From Apiosordaria backusii (taxonomy: Eukaryota; Ascomycota; Sordariomycetes; Sordariales; Lasiosphaeriaceae), in the NCBI GenBank assembly GCA_030549205.1, contig JAUKTV010000022.1, positions 62,001 through 126,000 of the forward strand: a stretch of DNA of 64,000 nt. Direction: 5' to 3'. The translations under genes were made by a program, and so were the position numbers. Shown piece by piece: positions 45,039 through 57,600 of this stretch (positions are counted from its first letter, which is position 1; each line of letters begins with the position of its first letter). The notes beneath the pieces were generated by a model, which was not told the DNA's origin, did no database searches, and saw only the letters and a list, made by a program, of their open reading frames with translations.

Positions 45039-48000
45039 TCAGCTTCCTCCGCTGACAGCCATCGCCGGAACTGTCGTGGTTGTGTTCGAGTGCTCTCTCC
45101 TACCTCCGCCTCTGCCCCGTCCTCTCCCACTTGACTGGTGGCCACCCCCTCTTCCCAGATTGTTTACTGCACTCTGTCTCCCCGGACCGCCACCCCCTCC
45201 CCCTTTGCCAGAACCCTGACCCTGACCCTGACTCTGGCCCTGGTTTTCCCGACTGCCACCTCCCCCTCCCTGCCCACCTCTCTGACCCTGTCCCTGACCT
45301 CTCTTCCTCCCCGCTCCCCGCTCATTATTCGCCTTGGCTTTCTCTCCCTTCTCTTGAACATTAGTACTAGTAGCATCGCCGCTACTGCCACTACCACCAC
45401 CCCCAACCCCCCTCTCCCCTTTCCTCCCCTCCCCCGCCTATTCCCCTCCCGTTTATTCGCCCTGTCAACCGCAGCGACCTCCCTAGCTAACCTCCTCTCC
45501 TCTTCTTCTTGCATCCTCCTACTCTCGGCATCCCACCACTCCTGGAATTCCTGCTCCTGTTGAATCTCCTGTAGACTCCTCTTCGCCATCGCCTCCTTCA
45601 CACTCTCCTTGTCTCTGATCTCCTGTCTGATGATATCCTCCATGCTAAAACCTGACAAGTCACGCGCGAGCTTGTGGGCGGGGGTGATGTAGTTTTTGGA
45701 GTGGGGGACTAGCGGCTCTGCAGGCTTGCTGACCGGGGCAGGAGCAGGAGGGGCAGGTTTTGGAGCGCTGGATGACGAGGAGGTGCGTTGACCCGAGAAG
45801 CGGGTATCTGGGGAGGCGTTGCGGATCTGTTGGGGTTTGGGGTCGGGAGAGAGGAGGTCTTTTGCTGGTTGAGTAGGGGGTGGAGCAGCTTTGGAGTTGG
45901 AAGTGGATGGTCCCCGGCCTTTGATAGTTGCCAGTTTCCAGGGTGCTCTGTTTGTTTCGGTTTTGGACTTCTCCCAGGCATTGTTAGGCTGGTCAGCCTT
46001 CGAGGCGAGCAGAGCTAATTGGGCATCCTGAGATGCTTGCTGCTGCCTCTTCTTCTCCTTTTGGGACATTTTAGGCTGGGCAAGTCTAGGAAGTGCGTCT
46101 TTGGCCTTCTGAGCCTCTAGTCCTGCTGATAGGGCAGACTGTGGGCTTTCCGACTGGATGATATCACGGAGGTCGAGCTTGGAGGTCGAGAGAGCAGCAG
46201 CGCCTCCCCAGGGAGTTGCTGTCTTGACGGGGTTGCCGAAATCTGGGGTACGGCTTGTCAAAGTAGGCTTGGCTGGGGCTGGCACGGAAGACGGATTAAC
46301 AGGGGGTGGCTGATCTAGGCTCATCCACACTTTCTTGCCTTTGCCTTTGATCGAACTTCCAAGGGGCGGGATCTTGTCAAGTTCTGCAGCTCCTTCGGCA
46401 GACTTCCGTGGTCTCAAGGAAGGACTGTCGAGAGGCGGGGACTCATCATCCTCCATATCGAACATCATGTCTCCCTGTGACGCGCGAGTGTGAAGATCGG
46501 GGGTGAAGGGCTCGTTGCGACCAATCTTTGACACCTTCCTGGCTCTATCAGGCGTAAGCGTGAGCGGAGTGGCCTCATCAAGACTACCAAATTTGGTCCT
46601 GATCGGAACTGACAACTTCCTGCTCTCTTCTTCCCTTTGCACCTTGTAAGCCATCTCCTTGACCCTGATTTGTCTCTCATCAAGGATATCTTCGGCCAAC
46701 GAGGAATCATCCAGCTGAGAGCTCAATTGACCTCGGTAACTGGCAAGATATGGGAAGTGGGCAAGCTGATTGTCACGGACCACCGCGTCCAGCTCCAAAA
46801 GAATATCTTCATCCAGCTCATCCAGCAGGTGGTTTTCAAGCATCGTTTCCAATTGGAGGCAGATATACTCCAAGCCAGCATCCTTGAACTCGGTAACCGA
46901 GCAAGGACCTATGGCATTGAGGAAATGCGCAATGTTGCGAATATTGACGAACTTGCCCATGACTTTTTGGCAAATCTGGGAAAGGCGGTCCAGCATCAAG
47001 TAATTCGCAATCGACATGACATCCATGACGAGATCCAGGAAATCATCAAAAGAATCGCAAACTGCCGGGTCAAAGAGCTCATCGCCGGTGTCTCCGTATA
47101 GGTAATGTAGAACATACCCAAACGCTGTAGAGTCCATGTGCTTCATGTCAAGCCTAATCCTGTCTTGTTCTGCTTTGCGACCAGCAAGCCACGCGCCAGC
47201 TGAACGCCCATAGAACAGGCCCTCGAACCATGGGCATCGTTGACAGAGAAACTTGCTGTGAACAGGAATCTCGGAGTTGTCAAGCTCAAGCAGGGCATCA
47301 CCGTCCTCAAAAAAGCGGCGGCGATCCTTGAGAGCAGATCGAAAGTCCTCGTCCATACATTTCTTGGGTTCCACCTGAAGCCTCGCTGCCGCTTCGAGAC
47401 TGTGCATTTCAAGGCGCGTGGCTAGTCTCATGACCTCTAAACGGACTTGGCGGTACCTGTACGCCAATGCAGGGGCATGCCGGGTGAAGTTCCAGACTGG
47501 AATCACCCGATCTCGGTACGCAAAAAGCACCAAGTTCAAAAGTACGAGAAGATCCATGCCCTCGAGGCAGATGATTGTTTTGCTGTCATCGTTGTGAATG
47601 GTGAACAGTTCATGCGTGTAATCCCCTGTCTTGCGGAACTCTGACAATGCTCGTCGGAGTACCGAGCTGCGAGCAGAAAGGAGCCAACTGTGTACCGGAA
47701 TCCTGATTTCGGGAGATGATGACACGCAGATGAATGCATCCAACGGCTCATTCTGGTATGACCAGGTCGTCAGGTGCTGAGCCAAATCTCTCTCGAGATC
47801 CGGTGACTTGAGCACTTCATAGGCAATATTTCCAAGTCGTCCTTTCAAATCAGGGTTTTCCCAGAACCTCTGGTTTTCAGCAGTCAAGTCACGATCCACA
47901 GAAGCCTCAAAGGCCTCGAGGCAGTTCAATGGCGCCACGTCGTCCCATAGGGTCTGGTCGTCCACCCTTAGTTGCTTCTTCATAACCTCCGAATCCTCCC

Positions 48001-50016
48001 GGATGGCAGCAAAGGCACCATAAGCAGAGGCCCGAACAGTGGCAACCTTGGTGATGTAAGGAACACGTTGAAACTTGAAGTCCTTCCTCTTCGATTCCGA
48101 AGTGTTGTTGGAGGCGTCTTTGGCCTTGACCCGCTTGATTCTTCGCCACACAGCTCCAGACTTGGTGCTGAGTATTACGGAGCCATTTTCTCCTACACCA
48201 ACCGAGCAAACTCCATCTTTGCTGGCATTCCAAATCCGCTGGGGTTGTGTGACAGCACCCTTGAGCTTCGAAGGGTTTGTTGTTGACGTAGCAGGAGGGT
48301 TCGTTTCAATCTTGTGGTCAAGGTTCATGGTGAATAAGTCACCACGCTTTGTTAATGCGGCAATAGTCTCTCCACCCGATGTGATGTAGTTGACCTGATT
48401 CCAACCTACTTCATGACGGTTTGACAGTCTCAGGTTGCCGATGTAGTCAAAGCTTGCGAATGGAAATTTGACGATGTGATATCCGTAACCTGTGAAGACA
48501 CACACGGTGTGGTTCTGCAGCAAAATGGTCGTCGCCTTGTCAATGGCGCTGACCATGACAATGGGTGACGAGAAAAGGGATGCGGCGACCTTTCTAGGGG
48601 TTTGTTGGTATTCGAGGGACCTGGAATCAGCATCCATCAATGCTAGTTGACCTAGGTTCTTGCCCCAGCAGTACAAAGATGCTCCGGTATGAGCAACCGA
48701 ATGTATAGACGACGCGGCAACCCCAAGGATCACCTCCTTCTTCAAGGAACCGAATACCTGACGAGGAATTGTGCTGATTGGCTCTTCGTCCTTTCTTGCC
48801 GGGATAGGGAGCGCGTACCCCAGCTGCGACTGAGCATTGCTGCCCCAAGTCCATAGGGCACCCGTATCATCAACGGCCATGGTGTGGTTCTGCCCTAGGG
48901 CCACCTGAACAACCTTGCGGTCGACAAAGGGTCCCTGCACAGGAACATACGTAAAGCGTGTGTTCTCGTCACCGAGACCAAGTCGTCCACCGCGACCAAC
49001 ACCGCAGATGTAAAGGTTAGAGACTGGGTCTGTCGTTAAAACTGCACTGTGGAGCTTCGAGAGGACGATGTCTTGAATCATCAATGGCCGGTTTAAAACC
49101 AAGGCAGGAATCATGGCCAGATCCTGTGATGCAGGTCGTTGCGCACCAATCTCTTCGAGATATTCATTGTAAAATCGTTGCAGGAGGTGGTCTGGGCGCT
49201 TGAGAAAGACTCTTTCGGGAAACTGACGGTCGTCCTCATCGCGAAATCCCAGAGAGAGATTTCGGTTGCTTCCAAACGCATACAAATCCTCTCCGACGGC
49301 GTTTCGATGCCCCGTACCTCTGAACCACTACGTATCAGACTCTTGCCCACAGAGAGACAGTCTCGCGGGTGAACGGATAACACGGCTTAAGTCACTTACC
49401 CGGCGCTTTCAACAACCTGGTCGGGGTCATCACTATCTGACCCATCATCAGTCACCTCAGCAGTGTCCCAGTCCTTCAAATTGCGCTCGCCGATTGTCGA
49501 GTTGTACAAGTCGAACGGACTATTGCCTTCGTGGTCTTTCGTCTTGATAAGTTGTCCCACTCGGTTCACTGATACCACGTGCCCTGTCAAGTCGGCGCGT
49601 TCCTTCTCAAGAAGCATTCTGGCAATTGATATGTTACCCGCATATAAAGCCCTGTGAAGCGCATTCCAGCCACTTTCAGGGTCCTGGGCATAAATGTCAA
49701 TGGCAGGGTGCTCAAGCAGAGCGTCGACGAACGACACGGCATTTTCGGCGGTCGAGGAGGCGGCGCGCAGTAAAATCGTCAGACCGGCGTGGTCACGGCT
49801 ATTGACTTCGCTTCGACCCAGTGATCCATTTCCATGCCCCTGAGTCTTCCGCGACTTTGGTGTTGACCTTGGTGGTGTACCATATGCAGGGCTCCCTGCA
49901 GCCCCTATGTTCGAGTTCCGCGTGGCATTCTGGGCGCCGTGCCCGGCGGGCGAGAGGAGGCGTCGAAACTTGTCGACATCGTCTTCCCAGTAAGATTTCC
50001 ACAAGAGATGAGTCAT
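45039..50016 (-). CDS. Ankyrin-RCC1-BTB-BTB protein (IBtk/Btb3-like), tail frame broken by one base
   Basis: Two exons on the minus strand, 50016-49400 and from 49319 on. The frame as written stops at 45164. Domains in order: ankyrin repeats at about 70-180 (DHAGLTILLRAA, GWNALHRALYAGN, DHEGNSPFDLYN), RCC1 repeats at about 215-640 (LYAFGSNRNLSLGFRD, LYICGVGRGGRLGLGDE, LWTWGSNAQSQLGY), BTB1 at about 731-830 and BTB2 at about 875-985. A disordered tail follows with a conserved FSMEDIIRQEI helix. This matches inhibitor of Bruton tyrosine kinase in animals and Btb3 in fission yeast, which act as substrate adaptors of Cullin-3 ubiquitin ligases. Near the end the frame turns to VVVVAVAAMLLVLM. In the next frame an RGG/GQGQ-rich tail continues to a stop at 45039. 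The shift falls at runs of five and six G/C (45400-45412). The protein would be about 1,630 residues. Confidence 0.85.
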
Positions 50017-51218
50017 TAGCAGAATGGCTGTGGCCGGCCGCGAGAGTCCTCCGGGCGCTTCGGTTTGTGCACCTCGCTGTGGTCTCGATGGATCACGGCT
50101 TTTTTAAAGGTGCTGTGTGAAGCGCAAGAAAGACTTCCCCCGGAAACGTTTGTTGATATCTCGTTCAATGGCCCTCGTCAAAACACAATGGTAGTGAGAA
50201 TTTGCTGCAAGTGGCAACTTTGGCGCAATGACGCGGATACTTCGGGGAGCTCGGTGGGCGACGCGCGCGGAATAGCCAACGATAAAGGTCGGGTCTGCTG
50301 GAATCTTGCAATATCTCAAGTTTGACGAGTGTTCGAGGACGAATCAGTGTCGGGGATGCGAGGGCTGCGAAGTGTCTGAGGAAAAGGAGATGACAAGAGG
50401 GCAAATTGGTGGAAATAATGTCTTCGTGAATCGTGTGCGCAACCATCATCTTGATAACCCCGCGCCACTGCCAGGTAACCCTGGTCCGGGAATGTCCCGC
50501 TATCCAGCCAATCGGGTGCCACGCTCCAGGGTCATGTTCCAAGCTCTCGCCGTCAGCAGCCTGCAACTTGGCTTATTGACCCAACGTCCCAAACTTTGTC
50601 TCTGGACCTGTCGCTCTGTAGCACCGGAAACGTGCGCCTAGTTCAGTAGCTTGTCGGTTCTTGTCCATGCATGTCAAGATCTAGCTCTGCGGGGCTGTCT
50701 TGATGGCGCTTCGCGACGGGGGAAGCTCTGATCAATGAGGTCTGTGCTTAATCAACAACCTGGCCCTGTGGTGTCACTCGATGCAGAATGCAGGCGAACC
50801 GCGGCTTCAAGTCTCCGATGCATTCAGCCGCCTATCTACTTCGACTATTCTTCTATAAACGCTGCGGTATGTAGCTACTAGATGTTTAGAGTAGAGAACG
50901 ACAATTAGAAACCGTTGAAGATTATGTAACGGCACCCAAACCCCACCCCTGTCACGATGTGAGGCCGGGATGGGCCTCCGATGTCGTTCCCCCGCATGGG
51001 GTTGACACTGAAAATGTGGGGTGGCAGCCGCCGCATCCAAAACCCAACTTCGGCGTTGCGTGCAGCACCCTCCGGTCGGTTCCTGAGTTCGGGTTGTAGG
51101 TTAACGACACCTTTTTTTTCGCTTCACATTTTTCGAGATACCCTTTTTTTACGGTCGCATTCCCCCCTTCTGCAACTTGCGCCGCTCCTGTACCGCCGTC
51201 CACCCTCACATCCCCACA
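50017..51218. promoter_or_regulatory. Shared upstream region of the BTB protein and carrier genes
   Basis: The two start codons diverge and are 1.2 kb apart. No gene-like frame is present. The last 150 bp before the carrier ATG are C/T-rich with two T runs, as in leaders of strongly expressed fungal genes. Confidence 0.45.
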
Positions 51219-52457
51219 ATGGCGTCCGAAAAAGCCCCCCTGCCGTTTGTCTACACCTTCATGGCCGGTGAGTTCCAATCCGGCCCATCCGCCAGAAAAC
51301 AACTCAGCCAAGTCTTGGAGATACTGACCATGACTGCCCACAACAGGCGCCATTGCCGGCGTGTCGGAGGCAAGTTTGTTTGGTGATGAATATGCTAGTC
51401 AATTGGCCTGCTAACATGCAAGCCCGCATAGATTTTGGTCATGTAAGTCGCTCCCAAACCTGCTCGCGTGCCCCACGTTACTAACCGCCCAACTCTCAGG
51501 TACCCCCTTGACGTTGTCAAGACCAGAGTGTAAGAACGAAAACACACGAACCGATCCAGGTATGCGCAAAACGACTGACAGAAGGAGCCAGACAACTCCA
51601 AACCGGCAAGGCCGTCGCCGGCGCCGACACCTACAATGGCATGTTCGACTGCTTCTCCAAGATCATCCGTAACGAGGGGTATGCGCCAAGTTCTCTCGCA
51701 AGTGGACATATCAAGACAAACCCATATTGACACCTTCCCCAGCTTCTCTCGCCTCTACCGCGGCATCACCGCCCCTATCCTCATGGAGGCGCCCAAGCGT
51801 GCCACCAAGTTCGCCGCCAACGACAAGTGGGGCAAGTTCTACCGCGACCTCTTCGGCCAGACTCAAATGACCCAGAGTCTTTCCGTCCTTACCGGTGCCT
51901 CGGCTGGTGCTACCGAGTCCTTCGTCGTCGTCCCCTTCGAGCTCGTCAAGATCCGTCTCCAAGACAAGGCCTCTGCCGGAAAGTACAACGGCATGATCGA
52001 CGTCGTCATGAAGACCGTCCGCAACGAGGGCATCCTCGCCATGTACAACGGTCTCGAGTCCACCCTCTGGCGCCACATCCTCTGGAACGCCGGTTACTTC
52101 GGCTGCATCTTCCAGGTCCGCCAGCTGATTCCCCAGGCCGAGACCAAGCAGGGCCAGATGACCAACGACATCATCGCCGGTTCCGTTGGCGGCACCGTCG
52201 GCACCATTCTCAACACCCCCATGGACGTCGTCAAGTCCAGAATCCAAAACACCATCAAGGTCCCCGGTCAGACGCCCAAGTACAACTGGGCCTGGCCCGG
52301 CGTTGCCACCATCGCCAAGGAGGAAGGCTTCGGTGCTCTCTACAAGGGTTTCGTCCCCAAGGTTCTCCGTCTCGGACCTGGCGGTGGTATCCTCCTCGTT
52401 GTCTACACCGGAGTGATGGATTTCTTCCGCAACATGAGGGAGGCCAAGGGTCTTTAA
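51219..52457 (+). CDS. odc1: Mitochondrial 2-oxodicarboxylate carrier
   Basis: Six exons, 51219-51267, 51347-51369, 51432-51442, 51500-51529, 51592-51678 and 51743-52457, give 304 residues. The protein belongs to the mitochondrial carrier family. It has three repeats, each with the P-x-[DE]-x-x-[KR]-x-[RK] signature: PLDVVKTR, PFELVKIR and PMDVVKSR. The repeat-1 sequence with VQLQTGKA and the repeat-2 motif ATESFVVVPFELVKIRLQD match yeast Odc1/Odc2. Those exchange 2-oxoadipate and 2-oxoglutarate across the inner membrane for lysine metabolism and nitrogen assimilation. Exon 3 is only 11 nt, and intron 2 has GC-AG ends (gcaagt) with a gctaac branch site. Both are fixed by the junctions that rebuild AGVSEILVMYPLDVVKTR. 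The five introns crowd into the first 520 bp. Codon use is strongly C-biased, suggesting high expression. Confidence 0.93.
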
Positions 52458-53498
52458 ATGCTCTTCTTTTTTTTGTTGGCGTGGAGCACGTGCGCGTGTG
52501 AGTTCAGAAATGGAGAATGAAAAGGGATGATAGATACCCCAGGGCGACGGTGACGGCGATTTGCGATGGCAGGCGCAAGAATTTGCTTTTTTGACAAATT
52601 GCCATATCTCGATACACTTTCCTGTACTTACACAATAGATCTAGAGATACAGATCGCAGAAGAGCTAGAGAAGCATGCAAAAAGGGGGGGGTGGAATTTT
52701 GACAGGTTTTGGGTAGACAAAATGTTCATTTTTACCAAAACACACCGCCACGATACACAAACATCTTTATGATTCATGTGTTAATTATACCTAACCAAGA
52801 AGCCATCATTGCGGCAAGCTCATTTTGGTATTGCCAACTATGGCCACCGCCGCCACCAAAATAACACACAATCTCCCACAACATCTCACCAACTTGGCAT
52901 AGTTGATCCGTGAGAAAATTGTTCTCTCTTGTTTGCCACCTCTGGAGCTAAAAGCCTGGCAAGGTACAATAGGACACATACGAGATTCCGGGCTGTTGTT
53001 TTTAGATGAACAAAGTTCCATAGCCTCATGTGCCCGTCGTAAAGCATTGGGAGTGGTCCCTCACATAATCCCCCAAAAAGGAAAAAAAAAAAGATTTGGT
53101 GATAAAACGCCAAAGACTGAAGTGACGATTAAAGAGGAGGCAGCGAAGTAGTGGGCAAAGACATACATACATACCTAAGGTACCTAAGTACCGTATTGCT
53201 ATGTAAAGCCAAACAAGAAAAAGGCAGAATCAGTGGTTCTGGCTTCAGCTGTTCTTTTCCCAGTTGAGGTACACATAGTGGACAAGCACCCGCGCCCAAT
53301 TCCCACACACGGCTTCCCCAAAGTTGCACTTGGCTCTCCCCCCAATCCTTTCCATCGCGTCAAAAATGGCAGCCAGTACTGCGTCGTTCCGCGTCAAAGC
53401 CCTATGATGATTCATGATATCAAATAGAAAAAAAAACCAAAAAAAAAAAAAAAAACCAAATCTTAACCTCACTCATCTACAATGATAAAACAAGGTGA
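52458..53498. other. 3' flank of the carrier gene
   Basis: No gene-like frame. A TAGG/CCTA motif copy (cctaaggtacctaagtacc) lies near 53174-53192, and A runs near 53432-53456 lie just beyond the 3' end of the tRNA gene on the minus strand, where they can act as its T-run terminator. Confidence 0.5.
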
Positions 53499-53570
53499 TG
53501 CCCACAGCCAGAATCGAACTGACGACCTCATCATTACTAGTGATGCGCTCTACCACTGAGCCATGCGGGC
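53499..53570 (-). tRNA. tRNA-Thr (anticodon AGU), second copy
   Basis: The 72 nt are identical to the copy at 34839-34910, including the acceptor stem, A and B boxes and anticodon AGT (53536-53538). Flanking sequence differs on both sides, so the duplication is not recent or did not include flanks. A long T run on the minus strand follows the gene. Confidence 0.95.
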
Positions 53571-54605
53571 ATTGCAGGGTTTGATGCGATTGTATCGCGG
53601 TTTCCGAGCCCATTATTGGGTTCCTGAAAATGTTTCTTGTTCGAGAGAGGTATCATAATAGCAAGAAAAAGGGTGAGTCCTAGTATTGTAGTCAGTTATC
53701 GTCGGTCAGGGAGTGTGTGTGATTGGCTGCGTAAAAGTGTGGGGTCCGGGGAATCACAGCAAACAAAGCAGCCAAAACAAAAACGTTGGTGGATGAAAGG
53801 TGGTGAGAGAAGTTGCATGATAGAAATGGAAAAGGGGCAAGAAAAAAGGGGGTTTGAAATGATGTCAGGGTCTAGAAAAGGGGGGTCTCAATGGTCGACC
53901 GGTCAAAAGTGGGCGGTATTCACCACGGCAAATATTTACGCAAATGAAATATAGGTACCTCAGGTAGCCATGTTCGTTGAATCGTCTCTTCGAGATATTT
54001 CACAGATCCAAATATTGAGATTTATGGTATATAGCTCTGTAGGTACCTAGGCAGATATCTGTGTGCAAATTGTATGCACTCACAATCCGCATGTGCCCGT
54101 CGGCCACCTCAACTTATCACCCATGCCTCAGAGGAGATGGCTGTGTGATCGACGCCTTGCCGGAGCTCTCTTGTCTTACTCTTCTCACTGCAGTGGGCCT
54201 TCATGCTTTTCCTCTCCTACTGTCTTTCTATTGCCTCTGCTTCCGTGGTATCAGCACCAACCCAGCCAGTCTGCTTCGCACGGATGATGCTTTCGGCGAT
54301 GGTATTATCAAGCTCTCCATTCGCAGTGTAAACTGCCTGGCAGCTGTAGGAAAACAGTCCCGCGTATTCGGCGGTAGCACCTGTCGTGCTCACCCGTCTC
54401 GTTACAGTCCAGCCTGGTGACATTCAAGGATTTCTTAACTTCCAAACTGTTGCTTAATGTCGCGGCGGTCGGTAATCGATGAACTTTCGGGCTCGGCTCG
54501 GCTTCGCTTCCTTCGACAGACGTAGTGCTGACCAGTTAATCACCCTATGCCGATACAAAGACGGCATCCTTCCAGCAATCACTCATCCACCTATGCCATC
54601 ACCTC
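53571..54605. other. Gene-free interval, 3' flank of the C2H2 gene
   Basis: No convincing gene. TAGG-type motif copies lie near 53951 and 54040. Short open frames on both strands overlap and lack support. Confidence 0.5.
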
Positions 54606-57600
54606 TCACCCCAATCCCTGACCCCCAACAAACTTGCCCAATGGCGTCCTATCCCTCGGCTTCTCAATCAAATCCCCATACCCTTCCAGCCCCGCCGCCA
54701 TAATCCTCAAAATCTCAAAGATATGTGGCCCCTTGAACGTTTCCGCCCACAACCTCACAACCGCACAGGCAAGCTGTCGTAACTTGGTACTATCCGTAGC
54801 AGCGGAGGCGGCCATATCAATTGACCTAGACTGGTGATGACCCCCGCCGTGATGATTGGCCGACGACGACGCACCACCATTTCCGCCACCCAACGAGGGA
54901 TCAATCGGCACGGCGAATTCTGTCTCGTCCAGCATTCGGCAGACCATATCTAGCAGGTGCCTTTCCTCGGCTGAGAGAGGGTGGTCGGCTGGGCCGATAG
55001 CTGACAGGGTCAACAGCCATTTTGAAAGGAGGATGGCGCATTCGAGGTTGCATACTATACCAGACAACATCAGTAACGTTTCATATGGACGGCAAGAAAT
55101 AATAGAAGACTTACAAGAGTGCTGCATACTCCACTCCAAACTCTTCGTCCTCGCCACATAATTCACTCCCACCTTCACCAGATGCGCCAGAGCATGCACA
55201 GCCGGCACCACCGCCCCATACAGCCTCTTACTTCTTACCACCAATGGCGCATCATTAAAAGCCGACGCTATCAGAACATGATCCCTCGTCTCCAGGCTCC
55301 GGCTCGGACTCAAGTCGGTGTACAACCTTATATACGCCAGCCTCAACAACGCGGCCGAGTTGAATGCTACCGGTCCCCCAGAAAAGTTGTCTGCTGATGC
55401 CGGTCCTCCTGATTCGTTGGCTCTCATCTGGCGGTGGTGCTCTACTCCGGCTTGCCACGCCCGCAAAGCATGGGCTACCTCTTCGACGTCATCTGATTTC
55501 ATCCCTCGGTGAAAGTCGTATGGCGAGAGGCTTGTGAAAGACGTTTGCTTGAGGAGGAAGATGTGCTGAATCAGGGCGTGGATGAGAACATAGTTGCCGA
55601 GCGATGTGAGGGGTGGAGGTGGGACTTGGGAAGATCGGTTGAGAAGTCTCATGAATGCGTCTTGCAAGGTGATGTCGACGAACTGACAGGTTTGACGGGC
55701 TTCTTGCCACTGCCAGTTTGTCTCGGCCCTCCATAGTCGTGAAGGACTCGGCAGGAAGAGGTGAACATCTGAAGTCAAGAGCATGGGTGGCGTGTTGTAG
55801 GCGATGCTGCAGAGATTGAAGAAACAGAATGCGACAAGCTTGGTGCGTGTGGCAGCTTCGTGCCGAATCCAGATCTCGTGGTCAACGGTTTGCTGATTTG
55901 ACTCACCAACGAGGCCCTCCTCGCGGACTAGCACGGCCAGTTGACTCTGCAAGCCGAGGGCTTCGTGGAGAATTGCTTTCGGACCCCAGAGTCCAACTGC
56001 AAAGAGGAGTAGCATGGCTTGGATAGTTTCCAGACGGGCATGGGGTGTATTTGGAGAGCTAGATGACAGTTAGTAGAGACCAATTGGAAGATACAGGGGG
56101 TCCTTACTATGGCTCTCGGTGAGTCTCTTGGGTCATAGGACGGTCCTGGTGCACTGATGGGAATGAGTGCCTGAACCCAGAGCTTGGAGATGGTCGAGTT
56201 GAATGCGGACTGTAGGCTGCCGGTGTTGGAAGAAGCCCGTGTACTTCGTGACTATGTCTCCGACGGATCTGTTCCAAGGCTACCGCCTTTGCGGCATACC
56301 ACAGTGCGTGGCCTCGGTTCGTTTCAAAGCGATATTGTGCGCCCACGGCAAGGATGGCTAGCAAGAGCTCGGGCGACAAGTCGATGGGCGCCAGAGTCGG
56401 TAGGTGAAGGAAGGGGAGATGTTCGTGAAACCCGCTAATATATCCCTCGAGGAACCTATTAAGAGTATGTCGAGATGGAAACACAAAATCGTTGGGAAGA
56501 ACCGAAGAAAACTCGTCCAGCCTGTTTTTGATGGCAATATGGTTTGCCCCTGCGATCCTCCAATTGGTGGCTTGTATCCCATCTTCATGCAGCCTTGAGC
56601 CATCGGACGGATCTCGAGCATCGGGCTGCAGCGAGGGAAATCGAGACGGAAAGGCCGAGGCGGGTTTCGACGGCCCACGCATATCGCCCCCAAGTCGAGA
56701 CCAAGATCCGAAACCCTGATCCATCTCAAGCCCCGGAGGCAGGAAATGTTGTGTCCCGTAGTCGTCCAGGAAAAGATTGTAGTCCTCAAAAGGCTGGGGT
56801 TGGGTAGGATATACACCGGACATAACGCCCGGGTCCTGCTCCCGAACACGATCCCCATAAGGATTACTTTCGTGGTACGTCTTTACCGGGGCAAGGGGTG
56901 GCGGAGGTGGCTGGTGATCAGAGATGCCAGGCATCATGGATGGCTGCATGTTGTTCACCTCGCCCGCCGAGGCAAGATGCGTAGCTGCGTCAGATAGCAA
57001 GTCAAGATTGCATGCTGGGGCTCGCGCCGACATACGCGGGTCAGGGGCAATCGGCGAGACAACTGAAGGCTGCAAGACTTCTTGTCGATACATTTGATGC
57101 GGTGGTTGTTGCGGTTGCTGCTGCTGCTGTTGTGGCTGCATGCCGAGCATCTTTACATCGCCGTGGTCATCGACAGGCCCAACGACCACGCCCGCCGTAG
57201 AGGGCTTTCGCGGTCTGTGGCCACCGCCATCTTTGTTGCTGGCCGCCTCGTTGGAATGAACAAGCTTATGGTGACGGGAGAGCAAATCCCTGATGTCCAT
57301 GTCAGTATACTTTTTCGAAGACGGGAGGCAAGTCGGTGTGACGACGCCGACGAGGCATCAATGAGGGGTGGATAATCTAGGACAGATACGATGTAGAGGT
57401 GTTGAAACAGAAAAATTGACCTGAAAGGCATGGAACACGGGGGGTACTGAGGGGGTAAAGGAGGTGTTGGAGTTTGGTAGGTAGTGCGGTGTGAACCCAC
57501 GTCCCACGCGCGTCAAACGCATGCAGTTGCAGCAACAGAGCACACGAACAAGGTCACCAGGGCAGCGACCCGGCAGCAGCTACTGGTAGGCTGAGGGGTC

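Noticed and set aside
44717..45145. 142-codon minus-strand frame after the BTB protein gene
   Set aside because: It is a third-frame reading of the Gly/Arg-rich tail and following 3' flank of that gene.
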